Assembly: GCA_944989445.1 (NCBI GenBank)
Contig: CALYLW010000067.1
Location: 1,932,938 to 1,996,937, forward strand
Direction: 5' to 3'
DNA length: 64,000 nt
DNA from: Ampullaceana balthica
Lineage: Eukaryota; Mollusca; Gastropoda; Lymnaeidae
Shown: positions 54,501 to 63,635 of the stretch, piece by piece
Numbering within the stretch: the stretch's first letter is position 1
Layout of the letters: each line of letters opens with the position of its first letter
Notes under the pieces: model-generated
Told to the model about the DNA's origin: nothing
Database searches by the model: none
Seen by the model: the letters and a program-made list of their open reading frames with translations, nothing else
Translations under genes and position numbers: made by a program

Positions 54501-57500
54501 CAAAAGGAGAGAATCAATATTTTATTTTAAAAAAATAATAGTATAAAAAAGGGGAGGGGGTAAAGGACAGCAAAGGTTCTGGTAAGAGGGAACAACATCT
54601 AGGTACTATTTATATAGCATATAACTATATTTTCATTATCACCATGCTATGATCATTATATTGGTAGTAATTTGATGGATTCGGCCCACCCTTCACTTTC
54701 CACATGGACTGGTCTAATTATTCCTTAAGTTCTCCAGGGCCCATCTCAGTTTATGTACTTATTTTTAATAATTATTATTTAAATACTGTATTTGTATTTT
54801 GAAATATTGTTATAAGAGTTATTATAATGTAACTACACACTTCTCATTTGTTATTTACTAACAACTCACATTAAAAATATTCAAGTGCTAAAAAATGTAA
54901 AGTTAATTTAAAGAAGAAAGAATCTTCGTCCTTTGTTCATGACAATGACTCAAGATATGACAAAACACCAACGACGTTGTCATGACATGCAATCTTACCA
55001 AACTGACACTAGACGACTCGGTCTCGAGGCTATTGTTAAAGCTGACGCGATCAAGTCCCTGTTGACAAGTAAATCAAATCGTCTCATAAACCAGTCAATA
55101 GTGAATTTCATAAAAATACTTTAACATACATTTTTTAAAATTATATTTATTATATTCAAACTCAATGCTATATTTCTGATAAAAGGAAATGAATTTAATC
55201 AAGTTTGAGGACACTTGAGCTCCAAGTTTACAATCTTCGTAAAAAGACGGTAACATAACCTATTGCCCTGAGTGTAAAGATTTGTTCTTTCATTGCTGTA
55301 CTCTAAAGCCATTGGTGGTAATCTGTATTTTATTTATATATTTTCTTTGATTTACATGTAGAAGTTATTGGCTAACTTGTCAAGTTTGTAGACAACTGTT
55401 TGATGACAAGCAAACTTACAAACACATCCATGGGTTTTAAAAGTTCAATTTGAACAAATACAGGTTGGTCGTGTGCATGGCGGCCATACTGCGCAGTGGT
55501 CAGCTTTTTGGTCACTGAATGGTCACTCTGAGTATCCAAGTCACTGACGCTGTCATTGCTGGTGGTCATCTGTTGGTCATACAAGAATTTTATAACAGGT
55601 TTTATTGATAGTAATTATTTTTATTTTCTTTCATTCACTACATTTTCCTATCTTAAATAATAAAGTAGTAGTATAGCAAATATTTCATAGTTTTTTTTTA
55701 GATGAGTGCACAAAGTGAATGTAGCTACATGCCAACAACAAGGTATTTTAAAAACAAATTTGAAGAACTTCTTCTAAAGACGCAGCGTGACACAACTAAT
55801 TCCTTCAACAAACAAAAAAGATATCTAAATTTATGTTATTGCTCCTTTAGATCAACCCTGTTTAGTACATACATGCGGAGATTCCACCAGATCTGTCCCA
55901 GATTCACCCACACGATCTCCTGTTAAGTTATGGTGGCCATGTAGCTTATCACGAGAATCTCGAACTTCCCTTGTTTTGTTTGACTCGGGCTGCATAAGGC
56001 GATGTATGAAATCGGTGACTTAAACAATCATGTGTTGTTGTTGTTTTAATACCCCAACAAATTACTTCAGTGACTTAAACAATCATGTGTTGTTGTTGTT
56101 TTAATACCCCAACAAATTACTTCAGTGACTTAAACAATCATGTGTTGTTGTTGTTTTAATACCCCAACAAATTACTTCAGTGACTTAAACAATCATGTGT
56201 TGTTGTTGTTTTAATACCCCAACAAATTACTTCCACACCTGGACTTTTATCCAAATGATTTTTTTAATTAAAAGAAAATATGACGATGTCTCAGAACTGT
56301 TTGTAACTCTTTCTCAGAACTGTTTTGTAACTGTGTCTCAGAACTGTTTTGTAACTATGTCTCAGAACTGTTTTGTAACTGTGTCTCAGAACTGTTTTGT
56401 AACTATGTCTCAGAACTGTTTTGTAACTATGTCTCAGAACTGTTTTGTAACTATGTCTCAGACCTGTTTTGTAACTATGTCTCAGAACTGTTTTGTAACT
56501 ATGTCTCAGAACTGTTTTGTAACTATGTCTCAGAACTGTTTTGTAACTATGTCTCAGAACTGTTAGTAACTATGTCTCAGAAAATTTTGTAACTATGTCT
56601 CAGAACTGTTTTGTAACTATGTCTCAGAAGTGTTTTGTAACTATGTCTCAGAAATGTGTTGATAAATAATATTGAAAATGTGATGAATTTTATTTTCATG
56701 TACTTTTTTTTTAACCACACGCGTAGCATTGATTGAATTTGATGTTAACTAATATCTAATGTTAGTGTTAGGGTTTTTCTCACGTACATGATCGTCATGA
56801 AGTCTGGCATTCGTTGACCTCGTCCGATGATGACGTCTCTTTGATTCGTGCTTAGAGCCTGGGGAGCGATGTTTGATTTGTTTAAATACCCAACATCAAG
56901 CATTCTTATGTAATACGTAGTCCGGCTGTTACGATGTAATCAAATATTTCATCAAACCGTGTAATCAACCATGTAATCAAACCATGTTTTCGAACCGTAG
57001 CTAGTTTAATCAGGTATATTTTGATCATGTTAGACATCACGTACGCAGATAATCTTGATGAATGCTTTTAAAATCTTTTTGATGCTTTAAATAATATGTG
57101 ATTTTTTAATACAGAATTTAATATTATTTATAATTCAATCAAATTATTTCCAAAACTCCTTCGCTTCTTTATCCAAACTCGTTTTCCAAAAGACCGATCG
57201 ATTGGAAGAATAATTTAAGTTTAATCTCTAACCCCCACGATGTCATCAGCGTTAAGTTGTGTTTCAATTTGTTTAGTGAAATTGTCTTCCTTTGTAGCAT
57301 GAGATGATGTCAACACAAACTCAAAGTGATGCAGTTATTTAAAGTATAGTTTTATCCAACATCCCACGCAAGCTCAAGGTTATTCCCATTCCCTAATGCG
57401 CTATTACATAAAAACAAAATGGGTCATTTCAATTAAATACTTTCAATGCACCACAAAAGTGCGTTCTAAATATAGACATTGGTCCTTTGACATTTTCGTT

Positions 57501-60500
57501 TATTCTTAAATTGAAATTTTCCAATTCAGTGGACCAAATAACACAAATAAATACATTAAAAAAATTCAGTCGACATTTTAACAATTCTGTAATTTATAAT
57601 TCTCTGATATTTCTATTCTCTCTATTTATATTCTCTGATATTCTAAGAAATGTAATCATTCAAAGCCACCTAGATAACCGCTTGAGAAATAAAGCATTCA
57701 ACACTCCTAGATTTTCTCTACTTTCTTGTCATGCCTTACGTATATTCACACACACTCAAATCAACATGAACGTATACACATAGGTAGCTGGAATATTTTT
57801 CTATGTAGTTAGATACATTCAAACTTTGACTGGATACCCTTAAACGTTACCTTGATAGGAAGATGTTGTAGATCTGTAAACCAGATCCGGTGAACCAGTG
57901 GCTTGCTTCCTCAGAGGTGCAAGGCGAGCGGTGACTCCTTTCAACTGTTTGAGGACCTGACACGAGCCAGATTTGACCACGTAAAACCATTCCGATGTAC
58001 GACTGTCCTTCAGGATGACCATGTTACGTCTGGACAGACACAAGGGGCTATTACTGTGTCAACCGTATTCATTATCATACATTCATTTAAACCAAACAAC
58101 GTTAATATAGAGTTAATTCATTCTTAATAGAGTTAGTTCATTCTTTATAGAGTTAGTTCATTCTTCATAGAGTTAGTTCATTCTTTATTGAGTTAGTTCA
58201 TTCTTTATAGAGTTAGTTCATTCTTTATAGAGTTAGTTCATTCTTTATAGAGTTAGTTCATTCTTTATAGAGTTAGTTCATTCTTCATAGAGTTAGTTCA
58301 TTCTTTATTGAGTTAGTTCATTCTTTATAGAGTTAGTTCATTCTTTATAGAGTTAGTTCATTCTTTAGAGAGTTACTCATTCTTTATAGAAATAGTTCAT
58401 TCTTTATAGAATTAGTTCATTCTTTATATAGTTAGTTCATTCTTTATAGAGTTAGTTCATTCTTTATAGAGTTAGTTCATTCTTTATAGAGTTAGTTCAT
58501 TCTTTATGGAGTTAGTTCATTCTTTATAGAGTTAGTTCATTCTTTATAGAGTTAGTTCATTCTTCATAGAGTTAGTTCATTCTTTGTAGAGTTAGTTCAT
58601 TCTTTGTAGAGTTAGTTCATTCTTTATAGAGTTAGTTCATTCTTTATAGAGTTAGTTCATTCTTTATAGAGTTAGTTCATTCTTTATAGAGTTAGTTCAT
58701 TCTTATAGAGTTAGTTCATTCTTTATAGAGTTAGTTCATTCTTTATAGAATTAGTTCATTCTTTATATAGTTAGTTCATTCTTTATAGAGTTAGTTCATT
58801 CTTTATAGAGTTAGTTCATTCTTTATAGAGTTAGTTCATTCTTTATAGAGTTAGTTCATTCTTTATAGAGTTAGTTCATTCTTATAGAGTTAGTTCATTC
58901 TTTATAGAGTTAGTTCATTCTTTATAGAATTAGTTCATTCTTTATATAGTTAGTTCATTCTTTATAGAGTTAGTTCATTCTTTATAGAGTTAGTTCATTC
59001 TTTATATAGTTAGTTCATTCTTTATAGGGTTAGTTCATTATTTATAGTGTTCATTCTTTATAGGGTTAGTTCATTCTTTATAGAGTTAGTTCATTCTTTA
59101 TAGAGTCATTTCATTCTTTATAGAATCAATTCATTCTTTATAGAATTAGTTCATTCTTTATAGAGTTAGTTCATTCTTTATAGAATTAGTTAATTCTTTA
59201 TATAATTAGTTCATTCTTTATATAGTTAGTTCATTCTTTATAGTTAGTTCATTCTTTATAGTTAGTTCATTCTTTATAGTTAGTTCATTCTTTATAGTTA
59301 GTTCATTCTTTATAGTTAGTTCATTCTTTATAGAGTTAGTTCATTATATATAATTTGTTCATTCTTTATAGTTAGTTCATTCTTTATAGAGTTAGTTCAT
59401 TCTTTATAGAGTTAGTTCATTCTTTATAGAAATAATTCATTCTTTATAGAGTTAGTTCATTCTTTATAGAATTAGTTCATTCTTCATATAGTTAGTTCAT
59501 TTAAACGTTGATTAAGGTCAGGGTAGTTGGAGATGACGCTTTGTAAGCTTACTTGAAAAAATGCAACAGGCATTGGTCTGGCCTTTCCAAAAGTCGTTCT
59601 AGCGGCCAGTCTTTCATAAACTCCAGCTGGCTTTAAAATAAAAACTAATACTTCATTAAAACGTAAAGCTACATCTACTAGTATACGTGATTTCATTGAC
59701 TATAAGTCTAGCATTATTTTACCTAATTTAACTTAAATATACTAACAATTTATAGTAGCTGTGTATTAGAAGATTTCTATCATACAGAAAACGATCTTAA
59801 ATTAACATCGCTAACTGTATTGGAAACTGCGTGCATATTTTGATCATTATTACATTCCCCGTGCAATTAATCGAACTGAGAAAATGTCCAAAACTCCTTC
59901 CTATAAAATAATCTTCTTGAAACGCAACATTGCAAGCAAATCTAAACTGCTAGAGTTACGTTTAAAATAGATGCCAGTGAATACAACAACTGGGGTTAAC
60001 AATTTCATTGGGAAATCCCAACCTAATTTTAGTTTTGTTTGTCACGTGATATAGTCACCAAAATAATAATGAAAACAATTGTCAGGAATGGTATTTTCTG
60101 ACAGTGAAATGTAGCCTCCCACCTTATAAACTTGATATGGTCTGGCATTTCCCCCGAGCCGTGACGGGACATAAAGATATCAAAGAAGTCATCTCGGCCA
60201 ACTGACAGAAGTTTGACAGTGTCATGACTTGTGACAGTCGCGGTCCTCCTGGAGTGGTGCAGTAATGCAAGCTCCTGGAAATGTGGGGAGGTCCATCAAA
60301 CATTTGAAGTCATTACGATTTTATCTTAAATCATCAATTAACTTCCCCCGATGCTAGAACACAAAGCAAACGGCCAAAAAATGGAGCCGCTATAAACGAC
60401 TGGGCAGTTATTATTGAATGAGGATAGAATTCAATAAGTCAATAAGATAAATTAATTGTATCAAGCAATTGCCTCATTAAAAATAATATAGCAATCGTGT

Positions 60501-60691
60501 CAGTAACTTCTTCATCTTTTCCATTTATAACAGATAGTCCAGCCCTTTGTTTTATTTTTCTTGGACCATTTATTGCTTAGTTATTGATGGTGTACAAATG
60601 AGATCTATACTTACACCAAAACTTGTTCCTTTTCTCATCATGGCCGCGGTCTGGGCCGATGAATCTCCGGGTCTGTTGATGGTCACCAGCG
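48448..60691 (-). CDS. CNBD2: CNBD2-like cyclic-nucleotide-binding-domain protein (9 exons seen, 5' incomplete)
   Basis: CNBD2 in mammals is a cAMP-binding protein linked to sperm function. Exons in transcription order: 60615-60691, 60123-60274, 59553-59630, 57851-58029, 55873-55919, 55420-55569, 54999-55058, 54308-54442, 48448-48546. All are GT-AG with matching phases, giving 324 residues plus TGA. The first domain's end reads MMRKGTSFG|ELALLHHSRRTATV, the phosphate-binding-cassette region (FGELAL), then GRDDFFDIFM. A second, CNBD2-typical domain follows: LEFMKDWPLERLL, RNMVILKDS, WFYVVKSGSCQVLKQL, then a Ser/Thr-rich linker, FVQIELLKPMDVFGL and VSLGAECIMLSKGFFMKHAN. It ends NWELYKQSVL. The cassette has AxRR-like HSRRTATV. 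The N-terminal exons were not found. Its final intron (5.8 kb) is a transposon cluster. Confidence 0.85.
48780..48853 (+). repeat. CR1/L2-like LINE or SINE 3' end
   Basis: AAAGCGCCGTGAGCCCGGTT, GGGATACAGCGCTATATAAA and a TTA trinucleotide tail, the same 3' end type as 34613-34700 on the other strand. Confidence 0.65.
49280..50742. mobile_element. hAT-type element in CNBD2 last intron
   Basis: CAGTGGCGTAGCTAG at the left and CTAGCTACGCCACTG at the right are perfect 15-bp inverted repeats. The 8-bp flanks TCCTTGTG and GTCTTGTG match at 6 of 8. A GGGGCCGTCC-type insertion begins at 49315; its right end was not found. No intact transposase. Confidence 0.75.
49315..49605 (+). repeat. GGGGCCGTCC-type element fragment, nested
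   Basis: GGGGCCGTCCATAAATGACG followed by TCACGCACC and G runs; TGACGTCA is present in the terminus, and GTGACGTCACG near 49395. Only the left part is recognisable. Confidence 0.65.
51250..51450 (-). repeat. Core block of the foldback-associated repeat
   Basis: The complement matches the block at 9946-10125: CGTTTTTATTAACTTGCTTT, TCTCAAAATTTTACCACAGA and TAGATCGATCGAATGTACCG are seen on the + strand in reverse order. Confidence 0.7.
51631..52590. mobile_element. Cluster of Helitron-like ends
   Basis: Three GC-rich palindromes of the GCGGCGTATGCTACGCCGC type occur (51640-51660, 52142-52162, 52271-52290). Two are followed by CTAG in a Helitron-like way: on the + strand at 52298-52301, and on the - strand at 51631-51634. 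The 5'-type sequence CAACCGAGCATGACGAATG lies on the - strand near 52530-52552, and GACTAACCCTCGCTAGGGTC on the + strand at about 51946. The best reading is one - strand element interrupted by one on the + strand. Confidence 0.5.
52384..52440 (-). repeat. tRNA-like segment inside Helitron-like element
   Basis: The complement reads TAGTGTACTGGTTATCACGC, CCGCCTTATACGGGGAAGG, CCTGGATTCAAGCC: a tRNA-like D-arm, anticodon arm and B-box. It is close to the tRNA-Val/Ile style but lacks an acceptor-stem partner. The relative at 3722-3773 sits at the same place in its element. Confidence 0.55.
52617..52935. repeat. Foldback element, copy 3
   Basis: The left arm (AAAGATTTTTAAAAGCAACG through GACTAAAAACGTTGGGCGG) and the right arm (CCACGTTTTTAGTCATATTA through CCACTTATAAAAACGTTG) match those at 9384-9725, with the loop in inverted orientation. 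Confidence 0.75.
52936..53324 (-). repeat. Foldback-associated block, reverse copy
   Basis: The complement of the block seen at 9726-10125 and 10478-10870, with GTGACCACATCACAATGTTT and ACTTTTGATAGTCCTAGAGA on the + strand. It lies directly next to foldback copy 3, preserving the unit's order. Confidence 0.75.
53325..53851 (+). repeat. Dispersed repeat family A, copy 3
   Basis: AAATCCCTTATATATGAGAC at 53360, the core GATCGATCTGAAATTTTGAT at about 53675 and the end TTAATATAAGGGATTT at 53851. Confidence 0.75.
53870..54210. repeat. Foldback element, copy 4
   Basis: The left arm TAGTAAAAAAAAGATTTTTA and on, the right arm ending TCTTTTTTTTTACTTCTA. Same arms and loop as the other copies. It ends about 100 bp from a CNBD2-like exon. 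Confidence 0.8.
54308..54442 (-). CDS. CNBD2: CNBD2-like exon
   Basis: VSLGAECIMLSKGFFMKHAN then VKKRFSEIVAPYPNENTLQE. Corresponds to LGNELIRIRKEIFYELI...AFPSDEDMCQKFLQ in human CNBD2. Acceptor CTTAG, donor GTAAAG. Confidence 0.9.
54999..55058 (-). CDS. CNBD2: CNBD2-like 60-bp exon
   Basis: Encodes GLDRVSFNNSLETESSSVSL, phase 0 both sides, equivalent to the GLHQAFLPEGE...LMSL segment of human CNBD2. Donor GTAAGA. Confidence 0.8.
55420..55569 (-). CDS. CNBD2: CNBD2-like exon
   Basis: A Ser/Thr/Asp-rich start (MTTSNDSVSDLDTQSDHSV), then QPVFVQIELLKPMDVF, the start of a beta-roll strand. Donor GTAAGT. Confidence 0.85.
55873..55919 (-). CDS. CNBD2: CNBD2-like short linker exon
   Basis: 47 bp encoding DRVGESGTDLVESPH. 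Called because acceptor, donor (GTATGT) and phases (1 in, 0 out) exactly fit the neighbours; the sequence itself is not conserved. Confidence 0.65.
56012..56236 (+). repeat. 55-bp tandem repeat, four copies
   Basis: The unit contains GTGACTTAAACAATCATGTG, a GTT run and AATACCCCAACAAATTACTT. Copies start near 56012, 56068, 56123 and 56178 and are virtually identical, implying a recent duplication. Confidence 0.9.
56286..56658 (+). repeat. 24-bp tandem repeat, about 15 copies
   Basis: The unit is TTTTGTAACTATGTCTCAGA plus ACTG. It is three-divisible, so a frame reads (MSQNCFVT)n, but there is no gene structure. It starts within 100 bp of the 55-bp array. Confidence 0.92.
57851..58029 (-). CDS. 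CNBD2: CNBD2-like exon (second domain)
   Basis: RNMVILKDSRTSEWFYVVKS then GSCQVLKQLKGVTARLAPLR. KGSCEVL is the matching human segment. Ends SYQ plus one base. Confidence 0.9.
58105..59503 (+). repeat. 20-bp tandem repeat, about 70 copies
   Basis: The unit is TAGAGTTAGTTCATTCTTTA with common variants (TATAGTTAG, AGAATTAG, CTTCATAG). The array fills the intron between two CNBD2-like exons (58029 and 59553). Variant patterns repeat at longer periods (about 120 and 179 bp), evidence of block duplication inside the array. Confidence 0.95.
59553..59630 (-). CDS. CNBD2: CNBD2-like exon
   Basis: SQLEFMKDWPLERLLERPDQ then CLLHFF. The frame was chosen by phase continuity on both sides; it corresponds to the MELFASWSDEKLWQL region of human CNBD2. 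Donor GTAAGC. Confidence 0.85.
60123..60274 (-). CDS. CNBD2: CNBD2-like exon (phosphate-binding cassette)
   Basis: ELALLHHSRRTATVTSHDTV, LLSVGRDDFFDIFMSRHG, ending HIKFI. The best match to a cyclic-nucleotide-binding fold in the gene. Confidence 0.9.
60615..60691 (-). CDS. CNBD2: CNBD2-like exon (first seen)
   Basis: LVTINRPGDSSAQTAAMMRK then GTSFG. Acceptor TTTTAG, donor GTAAGT. It enters in phase 1, so an upstream exon ending in one extra base is missing. Confidence 0.8.
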
Positions 60692-60819
60692 CTAAAAATA
60701 ATCGTAATCATACAGTCTATTCAAATGTGTTAATTACGCTTAAATAAATACTTTAAAATTCTTACAATAATTTGTGAAAAGGCAGCATGCTGGAGACGCT
60801 GTTAGATCGGCACCGATTG

Positions 60820-60880
60820 TCCAGGATATCAATGTTGTTGTCCAGGATATCAATATTATTGACCAGGATATCAATGTTAT
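60820..60880 (+). repeat. Three-copy short tandem repeat
   Basis: GTCCAGGATATCAATGTTGT and two variant copies (unit about 24 and 21 bp). Confidence 0.8.
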
Positions 60881-61000
60881 TCAAGTTAAAAATTGGCTTG
60901 GATCACTGCTTCAGTTTAAAACAGTAACCTGACCCCCTCACCCCCCCAAAAAAACACACAGCCTCCGACAACGTGGAGACCATGACAGGTAGTCCCGGCT

Positions 61001-61200
61001 AAAACCAACAAGAACACATCACTAGAGCTGTTGTTCCTGTCACGGACAATCAGTGACTGGAACAAGCTTCCATGAGGATCAGTTGAGGCGACATGGTTTT
61101 GTCTATTGTCTCTTGACCTCCAACCTCCAGTCCCTGATACCCTCGAAGAAACCTCTTCACAAAAACATTGGCTAAGCTCTTTACATACACAGGAGGCAAA
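61001..61200 (+). pseudogene. LINE ORF C-terminal fragment
   Basis: The + strand reads ELLFLSRTISDWNKLP, then a stop and degraded sequence. FxxRTIxDWNxLP is a common ending of non-LTR reverse-transcriptase ORFs. No other part of the element is visible. Confidence 0.6.
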
Positions 61201-62490
61201 ATCATCAAAACATAGGCCTTTAACATATAGAAGGAGAAAAGAATTCTGTACCTGAACAATGTAAAACAACAAATTGTTTTTGAAAGGGCAGAACTCTGTG
61301 GTAAGAAAGGAACTGATTAGGTAGAAAAAAGTTACAAGCTGAGCATAGATTTAGAATTTAATCTCAAGGAAATGTTTTAGTCGTTAACAAATTGCAGTAT
61401 TGATGTATTCTCTTTGATTAACGGGAACACAGAAATTAAGGAAACTGGCTGTTAAAACGTCGCTGTCAAACATAAAGCTGCGGCGCTAAAATATATTGAA
61501 CCCGGAAACACGGTCCGTATTTGGCATGTGTTCGACCAAGTGATGCCATTGTTCCAGGTCTTCAGAAGTTGATGTACACAAAACGTCACTTTTCACGAAC
61601 ATTAGCCAGCTAGCTAGCAGATCCTAATCACAAAGTCGAGTTAATGGCATAACGAGACACACGTTGGTTTGAACTCTTTTTGAGGTACGTCATAAACATG
61701 TCTCGGCTTTTTGATAGATCAAAGGTCCAGTAGACCAGAAGGGTATTATCGATGTCACTGTTGGTGCGGGGCAGGAGTAACACCACCACCAACCAAAAAT
61801 CTGATTATTTTACTGTCATAAGCAGAGATGGTGCTAGCATCTAGGCCATATAAGCTAACACAATTTTTCTAATTCACGTTTGTTTTCTATCACAATTTAA
61901 TTCAAATAAAAATATATTCCACAAAAATTTCGTTTCCAATTTAAATTACTTAAAATAATAACCTATATAGTGTATGCATTATTTAAAAAAACTCATTCCC
62001 TTGAAGACTAGGTGAGCATTGCTCAGTAATTTGCACCAATCTTTAAGTACGTAAACCAACTTTAAACCAATGTCTAACGAAATGACAAATCCATCTAAAA
62101 GACTGAGTGCATATGGATCATTTCACAAAAGTCTTAAGTGGTTTCACATCAAGTTATTTTTGACATAATTTGACACTTAGTGACGCACAAGTCAATGGAG
62201 CTCAATGGTTAAACCAAAAGAAATGTACAAGTATCGAAGTTAGTCTCGGTGATGTGGGAAGTTGGATTGGATGGAGAGGCAGTCCAACCACATTAACAAT
62301 TATTTTGTCGTTAACTGCTATGCTGGGGGGGGGGTGTCTCATCGCCTAAAGTTTTGTTCACGATTAAGTGAAAGTTAAAAGATTTTTCATCCTAGGGTCA
62401 CCAACATTTTCTGCGACACTGGGTAGCCAGTAAGTAGCCACCAAAAGATTTTCATTCACCGGGTTCCGAGCAAACCTCAATAACATGTTA

Positions 62491-62936
62491 GTATGGCTTG
62501 AGGCCTGGTGGTATTGCTAGTGTATGGCTGGGGGTCTGGTTGTATTGCTAGTGTTTGGCTGGGGGTCTGGTGGTATAGCTAGTGTATGGCTGGGGGTCTG
62601 GTGGTATTGCTAGTGTATGGCTGGGGGTCTGGTGGTATTGCTAGTGTATGGCTGGGGGTCTGGTGGTATTGCTAGTGTTTGGCTGGGGGTCTGGTGGTAT
62701 TGCTAGTGTATGGCTCGGGGTCTAGTGGTATTGCTAGTGTTTGGCTGGGGGTCTGGTGGTATTGCTAGTGTTTGGCTGGGGGTCTGGTGGTATTGCTAGT
62801 GTATGGCTGGGGGTCTGGTTGTATTGCTAGTGTTTGGATGGGGGTCCGGTTGTATTGCTAGTGTATGGCTGGGGGTCTGGTGGTTTGCTAGTGTATGGCT
62901 GGGGGTCTGGTGGTATTGCTAATGTATGGGGTGGGG
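62491..62936 (+). repeat. 31-bp G-rich minisatellite, about 14 copies
   Basis: The unit is TGTATGGCTGGGGGTCTGGT plus GGTATTGCTAG, with TGTTTGG and GGTTGT variants. G-rich on the + strand. Confidence 0.93.
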
Positions 62937-63204
62937 GTTAAATAGTTTGAAGCTATTTTTATCTTTAAAAATATATAATCTTATCTTATCAATTAAACAG
63001 TCAACTGAATAGGTTTCACGCGCTTTTTGTCACCACTTTTGCAGAACAAGAATATTTCATGTAGATCAGAATAGATTTTTATAAATATTATTTGCTCCTG
63101 TCAAAAGATTAGCATTGACATATTGTCAACGTATTTGTTATTGTTATAGTCATGTAAATGCACGTTCTATCCTCAAAATTTTCCTTACCTACAAATTGCG
63201 ATAA

Positions 63205-63478
63205 GGGGCCGTCCATAAAGTACGTCCTGCTATTTTTGACCATTTTTAACTCCCCTCTCCCCCCTGTCACAAACTCACAAATTTCGGACCTCCATCACCC
63301 CCTAAAGTACGTGACACTTTCGAGCAAAAATTTTGTTTTTTTATCAACAAAATAATTAAAATTTAATATAAAACACCGTGACGTTACATATGGCCGGACC
63401 CCCTCCCTTCCCCCCTGTCACAAACTGTCACACTTTCTTACACCCCTCTGGAGCGTGACGTACTTTATGGACGGCTCC
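63205..63478. mobile_element. GGGGCCGTCC-type MITE, complete
   Basis: The left end GGGGCCGTCCATAAAGTACG and the complement of the right end GGAGCCGTCCATAAAGTACG frame 274 bp of C/G-run-rich sequence. This copy belongs to an AGTACGTC subtype that lacks the TGACGTCA core. Confidence 0.8.
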
Positions 63479-63519
63479 TATGAGAACATGCAGTAGTGGT
63501 TTTAGAAAAAAGACTTTAC

Positions 63520-63635
63520 ATTGCTGCTTGATAAACGCCAGTCGCGTATAAGGATTGAATGCCGAAGGGATTGTATTTCATCAGAGAACGGCATTTTCGA
63601 CCTTCAGGTATCGTCTTCATGCCCCACTCATCCAG
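63520..63635 (-). CDS. Candidate exon, product not recognised
   Basis: The complement gives 38 codons open between an AG acceptor (63636-63637) and a GTAAAG donor (63519). The reading begins LDEWGMKTIPEGRKCRSLMK and ends ATGVYQAA. The codon content looks protein-like and unlike the surrounding AT-rich DNA, but I cannot assign a family. It could be an upstream exon of the CNBD2-like gene or part of another - strand gene. Confidence 0.35.

Larger units (their letters stand above)
60692..63519. other. Region upstream of the first seen CNBD2-like exon
   Basis: N-terminal CNBD2-like exons should lie here or beyond, but none could be identified. It holds a 3-copy CCAGGATATCAAT repeat (about 60820-60880), a LINE fragment (61001-61200), the 31-bp minisatellite (62491-62936) and a complete GGGGCC-type MITE (63205-63478). 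Confidence 0.5.

Noticed and set aside
54933..55124. + strand open frame of 63 codons
   Set aside because: A shadow of the 60-bp CNBD2-like exon on the - strand, which has good splice sites and similarity.
56195..56566. Open frame (MSQNCFVT)n
   Set aside because: A 24-bp tandem repeat read in frame; no gene structure around it.
56796..56862. Possible extra CNBD2-like exon between 57851 and 55919
   Set aside because: It has AG and GT borders, but its outgoing phase does not fit the next exon, while the 47-bp exon at 55873-55919 fits exactly.
58105..59503. CRISPR-like regular array
   Set aside because: Units are directly contiguous with no unique spacers; a eukaryotic intronic minisatellite.
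59484..59696. - strand frame reading GVYERLAARTTFGKARPM
   Set aside because: The wrong frame for the exon at 59553-59630; phase continuity with both neighbours and similarity support LEFMKDWPLERLL instead.
60916..61272. - strand open frame of 118 codons
   Set aside because: The + strand carries a recognisable LINE ending (SRTISDWNKLP) in the same DNA; the - strand frame has no family match.
61690..61790. - strand reading DIDNTLLVYWTFDLSKSRDM as a possible exon
   Set aside because: Looks protein-like over about 35 codons but is bounded by stops and lacks a convincing splice pair; probably an old repeat, not assignable.
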